From Podospora pseudoanserina (Eukaryota; Ascomycota; Sordariomycetes; Sordariales; Podosporaceae), in contig NC_085923.1 of the NCBI RefSeq assembly GCF_035222485.1, positions 248,001 through 312,000 on the forward strand: a DNA stretch of 64,000 nt. The letters run 5' to 3'. Positions 1 through 12,348 of the stretch are shown here, piece by piece; within the stretch, counting starts at the first letter, position 1, and every line of letters starts with the position of its first letter. A program made the position numbers and the translations under genes. The notes beneath the pieces were generated by a model. It was not told the DNA's origin and ran no database searches. It saw only the letters and a program-made list of their open reading frames with translations.

Positions 1-657
1 GGTCCCGCATGGCCTGTACCCAGGGCTCAAGGCCCATCTGGGCAACGATGACCACGGCATCGTCAATGTCCGAAGACAGGAGCTCCGGGACACCTCCACC
101 GCACGGCGTGATTTCACCTCGGCCAAGACTAGCTCGTACCTCGGACTTGGTAATCTCGGAGTGAATGGTGACGATCTTCAGTTGGCGATACTTTTCCCTT
201 TCGACAACCTCGTTGACGATGTCGACAAGAAGCTGCACGTGGGCATTTGTTCCGTCGCCTCCGGCAGAGCCTATGAGAAGATTGCTTAGTCATCATTTCT
301 CCGCGAGCTAATGTCGGTGTGGACGCCCCCCAAGTACCTATCCGTCTGACATTCCAGCGCCCCCCGTACGACGCGGGCCGCACCAAGAGCGTGAAACAAA
401 CGATACGTACCGATAAGAACGGGGATGTGTTTGTTCGCGCTGGCGGTGACAAGAAGCTTGAGGTCCCGCTCATATGCCTCTCGCGAAGCAGACGTCAGTC
501 CCAAGGCCAGGCGCGAGGGCCCACTGTCTGTAGAGCCACTGTCGAGGATGATGGCGTCGACGCCGTTCTCTATCTCGGTCCAGTACAGGTGCTCGTCGAA
601 GGAGTACCCCAGCATGCCAATTGGCGTGAGGATCCTGAGTTCGTCCTTTACCGCCAT
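1..657 (-). CDS. AtuA-like (DUF1446) family protein, N-terminal part
   Basis: Incomplete gene running off the left edge. Exon 1 is 657-411 and exon 2 is 270-1, joined across a 140-nt intron (410-271) with a GTACGT donor and a CATAG acceptor. At least 172 residues are present. After splicing the protein carries the stretches DAIILDSGSTDSGP and IGSAGGDGTNAHV, which match the N-terminal signature of the acyclic terpene utilisation AtuA-like family. In bacteria AtuA is tied to degradation of acyclic terpenes; fungal members often occur with CoA-transferase or acyl-CoA type enzymes and their reaction is not established. The start is the first ATG of the frame. A TGG-type microsatellite lies in the 5' leader. 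Family call is good; substrate is unknown. Confidence 0.75.
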
Positions 658-2194
658 GTTCTGGCTTTGTTGATGATGTCGTTTGGTATCGAACCAGAGG
701 TGGTGGTGGTGGTGGTGGTGGTGGTGATGCTTGGCTGATATGGGAAAGAGATAATGGCCGTGCTCTACCAGGGTCTGATCGACAGGCAGCGGGGGGAGGG
801 TGGTACTGAGTCACACTGAATCAAATGGCGATCTTGGAATCTTTCGGCTGCCACTGTGCCACAAGACAAGACCTGTCGCGAGAGACTTTGCATGCATGAT
901 GAGTGTGTACGCGTCCCAAGCCCAAGCACCCCCCTTTATAGATGGCGGCTGTCCCTCCCTATCCTGTTGGACGGTACCGATTAGCAAGAGTAAGTTGATA
1001 GACACAACATGACGGCAATTTGCATTAAGTGAGGGATGATCCCATAAAAACAAGGTGATGTTGCTTGGACAGGAGCCGGACGTTAAAAACTCACCCGAGG
1101 CTCCGTGTCTCTGATATCGTGTTTGCTCAATATATTTCGTCCCTCGTTGCAGGGTCCAACTCGACAAAATAGATGGTTTCCAGGCTGGGGAGATGAGGGA
1201 GAAGACGAACAGAGCGAGATACCGAGTATATGGTGTTTATGAGTAAGTGTAATAATAATAAGGTTATGCAAGTGCCGGAATCTGACTCGGTGTAGAGACA
1301 GTTCGGAATGTGTGTGAGAAATGCTGGACGCGCCTCGGACTTGCAGTCTGACGGCTTGTGCAGTTCTGTACAGTCAGCAGTAAAAATGGGTGACTAGGTG
1401 ACATACAGCCAATGGATGCCGAAATATTAATGGGAAAGTGCTACCCAGAGTGCATGGGGAGGGGTCACAGTGCTGGATCCTCGGCCTTGGTAGGCGAGCC
1501 CGTCCCTAATATTTCGCGCGGCGGGTACCTAGCCAGCTACCTAGCGGAGCATAAAAAGTCCCCTGAATTGGTTGGCTGGGACACGGCTGGCGATCACACC
1601 TGACATGGAAACTTCAAGTTCATTGTTCCATCATATACCTACCTACCTCTTCCCCGGCCATCCTCCCCCGCACACCATATGCACCTCTGGCCAACTTTGG
1701 GTCCTCGGAATGCCAACCATCCCTTTGAATCTGGCAGGTATCACAAGTTGTTCATCTCTTCCCATCCCACGTCGTCAACGACTCCCCGCTCGTTTCATGT
1801 TGAGGTTGGCGCTTCCTGTTGCTGCTGCCACGCAAGCAACGTTCCTCACTTCCGCTTGAGGTCATCCCCAAGATAGGGAACCACGGGACCAGTAGGCACG
1901 ACGGGCGGGCTAGGTGAAGTAAGTATGATTTCACTATCCCTTGCGTCTTTCTCCAACCCGGAGTATGTAGAACGTCACCCTCCCTTACCCCCCCGCGAAT
2001 TACAACCGTATACTACTCGATGGCGACGCTGACGATATCTCCTAGGGATCATCATCCTGTCTTTGAGACATTCCTAGGTTCATCGCCGATCATTGTCTTG
2101 ACTGTAGTTATATGCCTCGACCTCGGCACTTGAGCAGTCATAGTAGTATCTTGGCTAGAAGCAACTGAAGTGGCTCGACAAACAGCAGCAAGAC
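658..2194. other. Intergenic, divergent promoter region
   Basis: 1.5 kb between the AtuA-like gene (minus) and the transporter (plus), so it must hold both promoters. It contains the TGG repeat and CTACCTACC-type motifs near 1520-1650. No further gene is supported: open frames are short and have no splice-linked continuation. Confidence 0.6.
699..726. repeat. (TGG)n microsatellite
   Basis: About nine uninterrupted TGG units, 42 nt upstream of the start codon of the AtuA-like gene, so within its probable 5' leader. Confidence 0.9.
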
Positions 2195-3936
2195 ATGGCG
2201 CAATCGCCCGTGACCCCCGTCGGCTCAAGTCTAGGACTTGGGGACGATAAAAGCTTTTCAAAGGCCGGAGTCTCAAGCGATCCAGGCGATGGCGAGGCCA
2301 GCGACCGTCTTGACGTTGACGCCAGCCATAGCGAGGATGGCGACCACTCTAACGGACTGTATGCCCATCGCGAGATGTCCTTGACCGCAGAGGAAAGGAA
2401 AGCCGAAAAGAGGTTCCTTCTCAAGATTGACTTTATTATCTTACCTTTAATTGCATCTATTTACTTTCTCGCTGCACTGGTAAGTCGCCCGGCCATCCTT
2501 CCGTTTTTCGCTCTCCCCAAAGCTAACGTCGTTGTCAGGACCGAAGCGATGTTGGCAATGCGGCCGTGGCCGGCATGACAGCCGATCTGAACTTGACCGC
2601 CGCAGAGCTCAGTTTCTGCGTGGCCTTCTTCTACATTGGTTTCTTGGCCTTCCAGCTTCCCGGCTCCATCATGGTCAGGCTGTTGACGCCCCCTATCCAA
2701 CTGGGCACTGCATTGGTCATCTGGGGCGGTGCCACCGCCATCATGACAGAAGCAAACACCTGGCAAACCATCGCCGGTCTCCGCATAGTAGTCGGTTGCT
2801 TCGAAGCATTCATCCAAGGCGCCCCGTTGTACCTTACTTTTTGGTACAAGCCCCACGAGCTCGCCACCCGCGGCGCAATCTTCATGTCCATGACGAGCCT
2901 GGCCGGGAGCATGAATGGCTTGATAGCGTATTCCATTCAGACGACCATGGAGGGTGCCCACGGTCGGAGGGCCTGGCGGTGGATTTTCCTTATCGAGGGT
3001 GTGGCGTCTGTTGGGTTTGGGGTACTCATCTTTTTCATCCTGCCCAACACGCCGGAGAAGGTGAAGAGGTGGTTTACCGAGGAGGAGAAGAAGATTGCGC
3101 TGAGGAGGACGAAGGAGGCGTATAATATCCCGAACACGAAGATTAGTTTGGGGCAGCTGAAGGCGACGGTTAGGGATCCGAAGACGTGGTTTTATTGTGA
3201 GTTTTCCTGATGATTAACAGGAGGAAGACTACTGACTAAAGCACAGGTGTCATCAACCTCGCCGCTGCCATCAGTCAAGCAGCATGGGGCCAGTTCTTGC
3301 CTGTGCTGCTCAACCTCAACGGGTACGCCCCCAACGAAGCCCAAATCATGTCCATTCCTGTCTATGTCTGCGCGGGAGTGTCGGCGATTGCGTGCGGGTA
3401 CCTTTCCGATCGCTTCCGCATGAGAGGCATCTTTGTTATCGTCGGGCTACTCGTTGCCGCGGCAGGATGGCTTGTTCTCATCCTCAGCAAGAACCAACAG
3501 CTCTCCTACGCGGGCACATACTTTGTCGGCATTGGGTCGTCACCATGTGTGATTGTTATGTTGGCATGGATGAATAACAATGTCCTGGGCTACACGAAGA
3601 AGTACAACCCCCCCCCCGCAACCCCCTTTTTCGGAGACAGTCACTAACATGAACAACAGAGCGGGAACACTAGCCATAGTCAACATGATCGGCCACCTAG
3701 GCGCCATCGGCGTTTCTTTCTCCTTCAACAACAAGCCTGATTACTACCTTGGGAAGTCACTGGCCATGGGATCAGCGCTCATTGCGACCTGCACGACTAT
3801 TCTGTTCTTCTTTTACCTGGATCGACAAAACGCGCGGAAGCTGGCGAATAAGGACACGGTGGAGGCGCGGATGCTGAGGCAGAAGACGGTGGAGGAGGTG
3901 TTTGATGGACATCCGGATTTCATGTATTCGAAGTAG
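2195..3936 (+). CDS. MFS transporter, anion:cation symporter (Dal5/Tna1-type) family
   Basis: Four exons: 2195-2479, 2539-3196, 3247-3601 and 3660-3936, giving 524 residues, the usual size for the family. Introns are 50-59 nt. The acidic N-terminus (about 80 residues) is cytosolic; the first membrane segment begins near FIILPLIASIYFLAAL. Landmarks are the loop-2 region DRSDVGNAAVAG, the phrase GCFEAFIQGAPLYLTFWY, typical of allantoate/nicotinate permeases, and GYLSDRFRMRG, the repeat of the MFS loop motif. Known relatives carry nicotinate, allantoate, vitamins or other organic anions across the plasma membrane; the substrate here cannot be read. The third intron starts with GTACAA followed by a run of C, a weak donor, but the frame demands it. 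Divergent from the AtuA-like gene, so a shared catabolic role is possible. Confidence 0.88.
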
Positions 3937-4850
3937 ACTGACTGCATTGGGTGGTATGGCAGGTAGGGGGGTAACTCGGGCGTTTATTTTTTTGGTGTAG
4001 CATTTTGGATTTTTTCTTTAATTGGGTGGGGTGAAATAAGAAAATTAAGTCTTTACCATTGCATTGGGAGTATATCACAGACAGTGATGAGACCTTTGGG
4101 TGTGTGAAATGTCTTGGAATGGGTGTGCTCGGTGAAGAAAATTGACTGATGAGTGTGCAAATGGTTTATGCATGGCACAACTTACAACTAGGTTGCTTAA
4201 TTGGATTGGTTTACGAAGAGACATTGACCCCTCCCGATTAGGAAGGTGAAAGTACACCTGGCGATGGGTGAGGTGGAAAACGGCGTCAGCAGGTCTGTGA
4301 CTCGGTTGGGGTTTTTGAGGTTGGGGGTGCTGGTTGGGGAGGATCTTTGGGATCTGCAGTACACTGGATTGGATATGTTTTTCAACTGCAAAGATCCTGG
4401 ATTGATTTGATAGGGGTGAGTAAGCGGGTATTCCCCGAAAGGACGAGGTGAGGTAATGAGTTCCAGGAGATTGGTCGAGACTGATAAGCCTGGCAAGGCT
4501 TTGCTGACCTCGAGGCGTGGCGCAGCTGGTACTTATAACAGGGTTTGGCTAGTTGCTGAGAAGACTCGTACAAATCGTATAGAAGGTTTCCGGTGAATGT
4601 AGACCAACGCGTCACTGTAGACAAGGCATTGTCGGGAAACACAGCCGAGTGCAACAGAGTGGAGTCTGTGGTGATCATCGCAGGTATGGTGCTATATACA
4701 TGTACTATATAAGAAAGACTGGCTTCCATTTATTGACCGAATTGACCATTGAGTTTGGGCGTGTAGCTGGTTCGGCCCCTGTTTGAAAAATTGCTTTGCA
4801 CCAAGGCTTTGTTCCCATCATACTGTCTTGTTCGGCGTCAGAAGCCCATC
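3937..4850. other. Intergenic
   Basis: 3' flank of the transporter (AT-rich, T-runs near 3985-4020) and promoter of the peptidase gene. Short open frames here look random. No RNA gene seen. Confidence 0.5.
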
Positions 4851-6630
4851 ATGAGATCCTGTTCTCCCTCTTTGAGAGGGCTGGCAGTCTGTTCAGTGGT
4901 CTTGTCAATTTCCCTAGCGTCAGCGAAACCTCTCTCATTCCGATCTCGCAACGACACCACAACCGCTGTAAAAAAAATCAGTTGGGCACCATGCAATTTC
5001 AACGTTTCAGGCGACCCTCTTGCAGACCAAATCGACTGCGGGAGTCTGGTTGTACCGCTCGATTACACCGACCCAACTTCCAATGAGACCCTCACGTTGT
5101 CTCTGCTGAGAAGCAAAGCCGTCTCCCCTAGCGCCACAGGAAACAAGAAGAGTATGCTCTTCAACTTTGGCGGGCCAGGCTACCCGGCAAGAACTACCCT
5201 GGCAGAAAATGCCGTTACTCTGCACAAGTAAGTTTGGCTTCGCTTGATGGTGAGGGATGTGCATGCTGACAAGACAACAGCATGACTGGGGGAGAATATG
5301 ACCTCGTCGCCTTCGATCCACGGTACTTACCATCTTCCCCATACTTTTTGCTATCAACCCACATCCTAACCAGAGTAACAGCGGCACGGCCGACACCATC
5401 ACCTTCAGATGCTATGCCAATCAGACCGAGCGCCTCGTAGCAACCGCTTCCCTCCCCATCCTCGACCTCACCCCCGGCGCCAGCGCCCCCAACGCCTTCG
5501 CCGAAAACTACGCCAACGCCGTCGCCCTCTCCCAACGCTGCGCCGCCTACAACCTCGACCCAGCCCTCCAAAAGAACGCCAACGTTCTCACCACCGGAAT
5601 GGTAGCCCGCGATCTAATGGCTGTAGTCGACTCCCTCCACACCTTCGAAGAAGAAGACGGTCTCCTCCACTACTGGGGCATCTCCTACGGCTCCCTCCTC
5701 GGCGCCACCGTCGCCGCACTCTTCCCAGACAGAATGGAACGCCTCATCCTCGACGGAATAGTCAACGCAGAGAATTACTACCACCACTTCGGCATCGACA
5801 TCGACCAACTCCTCTCTTCCGACGACGCCTTCCGGGGTGTGCTATCCGACTGCCTCAAAATCGGCACCTCCCGCTGTGCCCTAGCCGACATCAACTCCAC
5901 CGCTCCCGAGCTAGAAGCCACGCTCCTCGCCATGGTCGACCGTTACCAATCCAACCCTGTCGCCGCGGCCGGCAAGGTAATCAACGGGAAATTCGTCAAA
6001 GAAATCCTCATAGTCATCATCAAATACCCCACTGGCATCGTCCCCCTAGCCACAGTCTACATCCGCTCCCTCCTCGAAGGCAAAAACCTCGACGGGGTGG
6101 TGGCCTTCCACACGGCGCTCTACAACGCCGTCAGCATGGGTGACAATGACGCCTTGACGGGAATAGCCTGCTCAGACAAGGTCATCCGCGCCACTGGGCC
6201 CACGGATCAGAAGTTGATAGATGACACGAATCACATGTTCAACTCGACAAAGATATTTGGCGGGTTGCTAGCCGGGATCGCCAGCCAGTGCGCCGAGTGG
6301 CCTCATGAGGGGAGGGGGAAGTACACGGAGCACTGGTTTGATGAGGAAGGACGGCCAAGGGTGATTAAGACGAGGAAGCCGATTTTGTTTGTCGGGAATC
6401 GGTATGATCCTGTGACGCCGGTCAAGTCGGCGGTGGCCATGTCAAGCGTTTTTGAGGGGAGCCGGGTGTTGGAACGGGATGCGTTTGGGCATGCGTCGAT
6501 AGCGCAGTGGTCAGATTGCACGGCCGAGGTGTTTAGGGGGTATTTTGGGGAGGAGATGGTTCTGCCTGAGGACAAGAAGGTTTGTGAGGTTGATGTTGGG
6601 GTGTTTGACGTTGGGGTGTTTCCTGGGTAA
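4851..6630 (+). CDS. Secreted alpha/beta hydrolase, S33 peptidase-like (tripeptidyl aminopeptidase family)
   Basis: Exons 4851-5227, 5281-5322 and 5382-6630 give 555 residues. The start at 4851 is preferred over an in-frame ATG at 4791 because it opens a clean signal peptide ending in LASA. The catalytic triad is visible: Ser241 in GISYGS, Asp482 in GNRYDPVTP and His510 in FGHASI. The oxyanion-region motif FNFGGPGYP and the C-terminal TAP-like segment fit fungal relatives of Streptomyces tripeptidyl aminopeptidase. Predicted role is removing short peptides or amino acids from extracellular substrates, although the family also contains esterases. The middle exon is only 42 nt. The C-terminus ends in a short direct repeat, DVGVFDVGVF. 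The neighbouring transporter gives no clear link. Confidence 0.85.
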
Positions 6631-8985
6631 AGCTTCAGTACGTAGGTACCTAGCTCAACCATACATGAAAGCCTTGAAAGGCTCCTCTTCAAGCCCCGAG
6701 TCCCCTCGCTGGTCTTGTCAAATGTCGAGAGATTGTCCAACCATGCTGACCGCCGTCTCATCGGCAAGACAGTACACGCCAAGCAACCACGTGGTTGAGA
6801 GACTTTGCTATTTTGAGAGAAGTTGAAGAGTCACCAGCCTTCAGAATAAGTTCAGTCTAGAATATCGCCAAGCCTGCTTGTTGCGCAGCGCACGGTGCAG
6901 AAGGCGCCACGCGCGGGCTGTGCCCTGAAAGCGCTGGTCGCGTCCAACTTTCTGGGCACATTTGCCATTGCACTTCATGTTGCATCAACCAGTCAAGCTC
7001 AATGCAGGACTCGTTGTTTTCTTCCGGTACTGGCTGGCATCTTGTCCCTGACGACAGATTCATCTATCTGCGACAATATCCACCCATCTACACTGCGCGA
7101 CGCGTGTGGAATCGAAATATCCTCACCTCCAACCTCGCGACTTTCTTTCAACTCCATCTCCAGCCACCTCTGAACTTTGAACATTCAGCTGCCCCGCACC
7201 CTGCAATGAGAAGCATTCCCTGAAGCTTTCACCATTTTTGAGTCAGTCATTCTCGCCATGTCGGTTCGTTGATGTCGAGATCGCGGTCGGCAGTTGTGGT
7301 TGCACCAATGCATATGCGTGGCAGTCAGTCTGCATGCATCAAGTCCCGAGCGAGCCGAGCAGTCAGGAGTCAGGCTGATATAGCAGAATTGACTGCAGAA
7401 CCGTGAGAACCTGTCGCTGATATTGGTTTGAAGCTTGCAGATGCTTTTCTTGATGCCTTCACACGTCAAAGAACTCGTTTCAACCCTCTCATTGGACCGC
7501 CCGGGGTTCCGTTGATGGTTGCAGGCGCTCTGAAATCTGCCTTGTTGCCCCTGCCAAGACATCTTCGGCTTTTGGCCCGCGACCCTTCAGGAACCGGTCA
7601 GGACGACTTGCCAACTCCTTCAGACCTCTTTAAGCCTGCAAACTTGCAAACATGCTCGTTTTCCCAGCCGAACCTCAGGATCAGGTGCTGGGAATCCGGT
7701 CAACATTGCGAACAACTCTTCAACCACAAGATGGCCATGCCCAGCTTGGCTCATTGAAGTTGCATCCCCACATGTTTGAGGCTCTTCAGTGGATGGCAGA
7801 CGTTAGCCCAGTTCATCCCGTGCAACCTGCCAGCGTGTCGTTCGGTTTCATGTTGAGCCTGCTGGGTTCCTGGGTTGCAGCAGGTATTGGAAGGTTGTCC
7901 TTGGAAGACGCATAAAGGTGTGGTGGGGCAGCCGTTTTGTTTCCCCTTTTTGATGTCAACCTGCGCCTCACTTCCCCTTTTTGCAGCCCAAAAGAAGACT
8001 TGCATGAATGTTTCTGGTCTGCCAATCCTGCTGCTGCTCATCATGGTCTTGTCATCCTGCTTCGAGAGCCAGAGCTTGGGCTCGATTGAGGTCATCGATG
8101 CGGCCCGTCTGATCTCATCAGCCCTGTTTTCTGCATATATATCTCAGGGATCTCTGCTAAGATATCGCGGAGAGATACGCAATGCTCTACATTTGTCCAG
8201 GTCAGCCAGTTTGTGCAAACTACCGACCTTTCTACCTGGAACGCTGGAATAAAAGCTCGGATTATACCCGGACGCCACGTACCAAAACTGGCGAGATATC
8301 TGCCGAGGGGGGCTGATGAGGGGACTGGAATGACGGAACATTTTTTGCTTGTTTCATGCCCTTTGCCAAGTTCACAGTGAGGCTCCAATCAGCATTGCCC
8401 TCTCAGTTTGGCAGCTCGATGGATTCAGATGTGGACTGATCCAGACCTTTGCATCTCCACTTGGACGCGATCATGTCAGGGGTGCGCAGCCCGCACCCAC
8501 AGCTCCGGTCGACAGCCATGCATGCCGATGGCGCCTGGAGATGGGAGGGTGGAAACGTGGCGGGCAATATAGATGCATTTATATCTGCTCTATTTTCCCG
8601 TGCTCTTCAATTTCCTGGTCAGGTTCTCTGCCTTGGTTGCTTGAAGCTCCCGCCTTTCTTTTCGTCTGTTGCTGATATCAGAGGTTCTTGTCTTTGATCA
8701 TCACTGTCCTTCTTTCGCTTTTTCCCGGTTTTCGAGAAACCACAGGCCATTCATTTTTATTTATTTATTGATATAGCTCCTTCCCGAGTTATCATCATTT
8801 TTTTTTTTTTGTTTTTTTTTTTATACCTCTCGTCCGCTCTTTCCCTAAGACCACAGCAGTACCGCACCTGTGTCTTGACACTCACTCTTTTTTCTGAGCC
8901 ACAACCACCACAGCAGTCTTGTGTGCTGTGTACGTCTTATACCCAGTATCTTTTATCACCCTCTTTTCGGGGGCCCACCGTCATC
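6631..8985. other. Long intergenic region upstream of the GH16 gene
   Basis: 2.35 kb without a supportable gene. The last 400 nt are pyrimidine-rich, with T-runs around 8799-8822, followed by a CT-rich leader typical of a strongly expressed secreted enzyme. Several short open frames near 7000-8250 overlap on both strands without codon structure. Confidence 0.5.
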
Positions 8986-9971
8986 ATGCGTTTCGACACC
9001 ATCGCGTTCGCCTCCCTCTTTTCCACCCTCGCCTCGGCCGGTGCAGTCCCCAACTACCCCGGCCTCAAAACACTGTGGTCGGATGACTTTGCCGGTGCTC
9101 CGGGTCAAATGCCCAACAGCAACCTCTGGAACATCATCACCAAGTTTGTTTTCTTCCCCGTACCCTTTTCTTTCCCATGGTTACTAACCCCCCAACCTCA
9201 GCCTCAAAACCAACAACGACGTCCAAGAATACACCACCTCCAACACCAACCTCCAGCTCTCGGGCGGCGGCACCGTCCAAATCATTCCCCGCCTCAACCG
9301 CCAAACCAACAGCTGGACCTCTGCCCGCATCGAGACAAAAGCAGTCTTCACCCCCTCCCCCGGGAAGGTCACCACCTTTGAAGGCAGCATCCGCTTCGGC
9401 GACCACCCGGTCCACATGAAGCAGGGGATCTGGCCCGCGTTTTGGATGCTGGGCAAGTCGATCCACCAGGGCACGCCCTGGCCGCAGTGCGGGGAGCTCG
9501 ACATTATGGAGACGATCAACGGCGTGCCGACGGCGTATGGGACTGTGCACTGCGGGAGTGTTCCGGGGGGCCCGTGCAACGAGCCGGTGGGGAGGCACGG
9601 GACGATGGGGATCAGCCCGACGGGGTGGCACACTTATCGGATAAGGGTTGATAGGGCGAGGGCTGGGGCGGGGGGCAGGTGGGAGGATGAGGAGATTGTT
9701 TGGGAGGTGGATGGGAGGGTGTTCCATACGTTGAGGGGGGGGGAGGTGGGGGATCAGGGGGTCTGGGGGACGCTGGCGCATAGTCCGATGTTTTTGATTT
9801 TGAATGTGGCTGTTGGAGGGGACTGGTGAGTTTTTTTTTTGTTTTGACTGATGATGAAGTCTGGATGGATGTTAACAAAGTGGAAATAGGCCCGGTGCGC
9901 CCAATGCGCTGACTGCGGACAGCTATGGCAGTATGATGGAGGTGGAGTACGTCGCTGTGTACTCGTCGTAG
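8986..9971 (+). CDS. Secreted GH16 family glycosidase (endo-beta-glucanase type)
   Basis: Exons 8986-9143, 9202-9825 and 9890-9971 give 287 residues, normal for a single GH16 domain. A signal peptide precedes AVPNYPG. The GH16 active-site motif ELDIME is complete, with nucleophile Glu151, Asp153 and acid/base Glu156. The flanking phrases GIWPAFWMLG and NVAVGGDWPG are characteristic of fungal laminarinase/beta-1,3(4)-glucanase-type members. It should cleave beta-glucans outside the cell, either wall glucan or plant mixed-linkage glucan. No carbohydrate-binding module, GPI signal or membrane segment follows the domain. The final intron splits the Trp codon of GGDW, and only 26 codons follow it. 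Confidence 0.88.
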
Positions 9972-10535
9972 ATTTGTTTGGGACAGGGGCTCTTTCTCTG
10001 CCGGTAAAAGGCTAGAAAGTTTGTGTCAGAATATGGATGGACGATGGATGTCACTCTCGTTAATGATGCACGGCGTTTTTGGAGGAATGATACCATGGAA
10101 GGTTGGATACACAGACAAAAGGCTTCTCTTCTTGAGTTGTACATATTGCTTGTTCCTCGGCCTGAGGCTAGATTTAGTGTTGGAAAGTGTCTTTACCCAG
10201 CGAATTCGAGCGGTAAAATCTGTTGAGGGATGACACCCCAAGACTTGGCTGAGCCTCCATGGCCTTGTGCTCCTTTGTTCTCTAATAATGATGCTCGGTT
10301 TGGGAGCTTTAGTTTCTTCAATAAGTTGCTCGGCCCCGATCGAAACGCATGCGAGTTTCAATTCGAACTTGGGTGATCAACATTCGCAGAGAAAACATAA
10401 TGTGTTTTCATATTTCCCATCAACTGCATTAAAAAAAAACTTTATTCTCTCACCAATGACACTATCGAGTGTTGTGTGGTGGTGCAAATGTGGAGACAAA
10501 GAAGAGTGAGATTGCAAAAAATGTCAAAAGACATC
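9972..10535. other. Intergenic, 3' flank of the GH16 gene
   Basis: Contains the downstream flank of the glycosidase and the trailer of the tRNA-Ser gene. No other gene supported. Confidence 0.5.
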
Positions 10536-10617
10536 CGACGTGGGCCTGATTCGAACAGACGCTCCCGAAGGAACAAGATTTCTAGTCTTGCGCATTAGAC
10601 CACTCTGCCACCACGCC
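10536..10617 (-). tRNA. tRNA-Ser (anticodon AGA)
   Basis: Reading the minus strand gives an 82-nt class II tRNA. The acceptor stem pairs GGCGTGG with CCACGTC with one G-U, and the discriminator is G. The anticodon stem CAAGA/TCTTG closes the loop CTAGAAA, placing AGA at positions 34-36 (codon UCU, and others through inosine). The long variable arm expected for serine is present, as is a T arm with loop TTCGAAT. There is no intron. CCA is not encoded, as usual in eukaryotes. Confidence 0.95.
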
Positions 10618-12348
10618 TTAATGTGCTAGCCTAGCTAGAATTTGTGAATATGACTACCCCTCCTACCGGTCAAACGAATGCGTAGGGTCTTTGTTTTGCA
10701 CTCAAAATGTGAGAAATGTATGAAGAAGGATCATGGTGGTGAAAGGCCTGGCGGTGATGCTCCGTTGTTCGCCCCGCCAAAGGTTTCGCCGCATCTTCTT
10801 TGTAAGAAGGTACCTACCGTAGTAAGGATGTGCCATGTTCCCAGCAAGAAGAATAGTCAACGGCGCACGAAGCAGGCGTAGTAAATACGTGTTGCCTCAC
10901 CTTTTGGGAGTGGTGTGCATACCTATCTCCCGTGCCGCCGCTCTCATGATGACGGGGTGTGAGGTTGCAGACATGGCCTGGGGACAAATGAAAGCAAAAC
11001 ATGAGAAACCGATGAGCCATCAAGGATGCAGGACGAACTCCAGGTGTGGGACTATCATTTCAACGTCAATGACAGCAGATAAGGGCACCACCCTACCTCC
11101 GTCTTGTTTTGCCCATGTTTACCAAGGTCGGTGTTCCGGCCACAGGCATCGTACCTATATCTTCCGGATTGAATGTTGGAATATCGGAAAGGGGTACAGT
11201 AAACTCCACAGTGCCGATTGTCGGCTTATTCGATTTTCCCTGCGAATCTGATAACCATATCTGCACTTTTATCTGGTCTATCTCTCTGTGTTTTATTTTC
11301 GGCACTCGGGTCTCGGCAGGAGACCGGGAGATGTTTGGAATCAGGTAATTCTTTCCGAGATGCTATCATTTCGTTGATGATCCGGGCTGGTATTATTCCA
11401 AGCCACAGATCGCCTTGAGATCTTGCACGCTAATAGAGGATGACAATGATCAACCGAGGGTGAAGAATATTGTTGTTCACACCCCTTCGTAGGACTTTTT
11501 GAAAGCCACATATGAAGAGAAGAATTTTAAACAAAGAAAAGAACAAACCCACCCCAGGTTCGGATGCCAAGCCTCCTGTCAACAAAGCCTTAAATTGTGT
11601 GCCTCGGAGATGGGAGAAGAGTTACACAAACACCTCATGTAGCCGGTGCCATCATCTACGAAACTTGCAACTCCCCTCTTCTTCCCGTTCCCTAAATCTT
11701 TCCCACAAAAAAAAAAAAAGCACGCCGACAAAAGTTCAAACCGGCCAACATCTCAAACTCTCAATCACCCCGTTCATGTCTCACCCTCCAACCTAAAGAT
11801 CGAACCGGTCTCAAAGTCCCGCAGAAAAACCCCTATATTCTTCAATACTCGTGACAGAAAGCGGCCCGCTGGTGGAAGTTACCAAAAAGAAAGCAAAAAG
11901 AACAGCGTGAATCAAGGTGTGATCATGTATGTCTCACTTTCCGCGCCGCAGACTTAGGTGTGTGACACCGGACTGGGCTGGGCTATTCCGAAACGAACCA
12001 CACCATCACTCTGATCGATGCACGTTGCCGTTGCTTGGCGACATCGAGATCGGGCTCTTATGTCGAGGCTTTAGGTAACAGCTGGAGGTGTCGTGGGGAT
12101 GTATTACTTGCCACGAGTCATTTCCGTTAATGTGAAGTCCTCGTATAAGCTAGAAATCTGACCAAACCTATCACATACGACCATAGACAACTGAAAATAC
12201 GGGATCCCGTCCGCTCTCCCCTAGTCAAACAGTTGATCGGCAGATTAGTACTCAGGTGGGTGACCACTGGGGAATCCCTGCTGTTGTATGTTTTTGGTTG
12301 CTTTCTGCTCCACTAGGTGGAACCCCCTTTTTGCCCCTTTTGATTCCT
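10618..12348. other. Intergenic
   Basis: 1.7 kb between the tRNA-Ser 5' end and the 3' end of the GMC oxidoreductase gene. It holds an A-run at 11706-11719 and scattered short frames. Nothing else recognised. Confidence 0.5.

Noticed and set aside
4791-4850. Upstream ATG for the S33 hydrolase
   Set aside because: It would place 20 extra residues before an otherwise good signal peptide.
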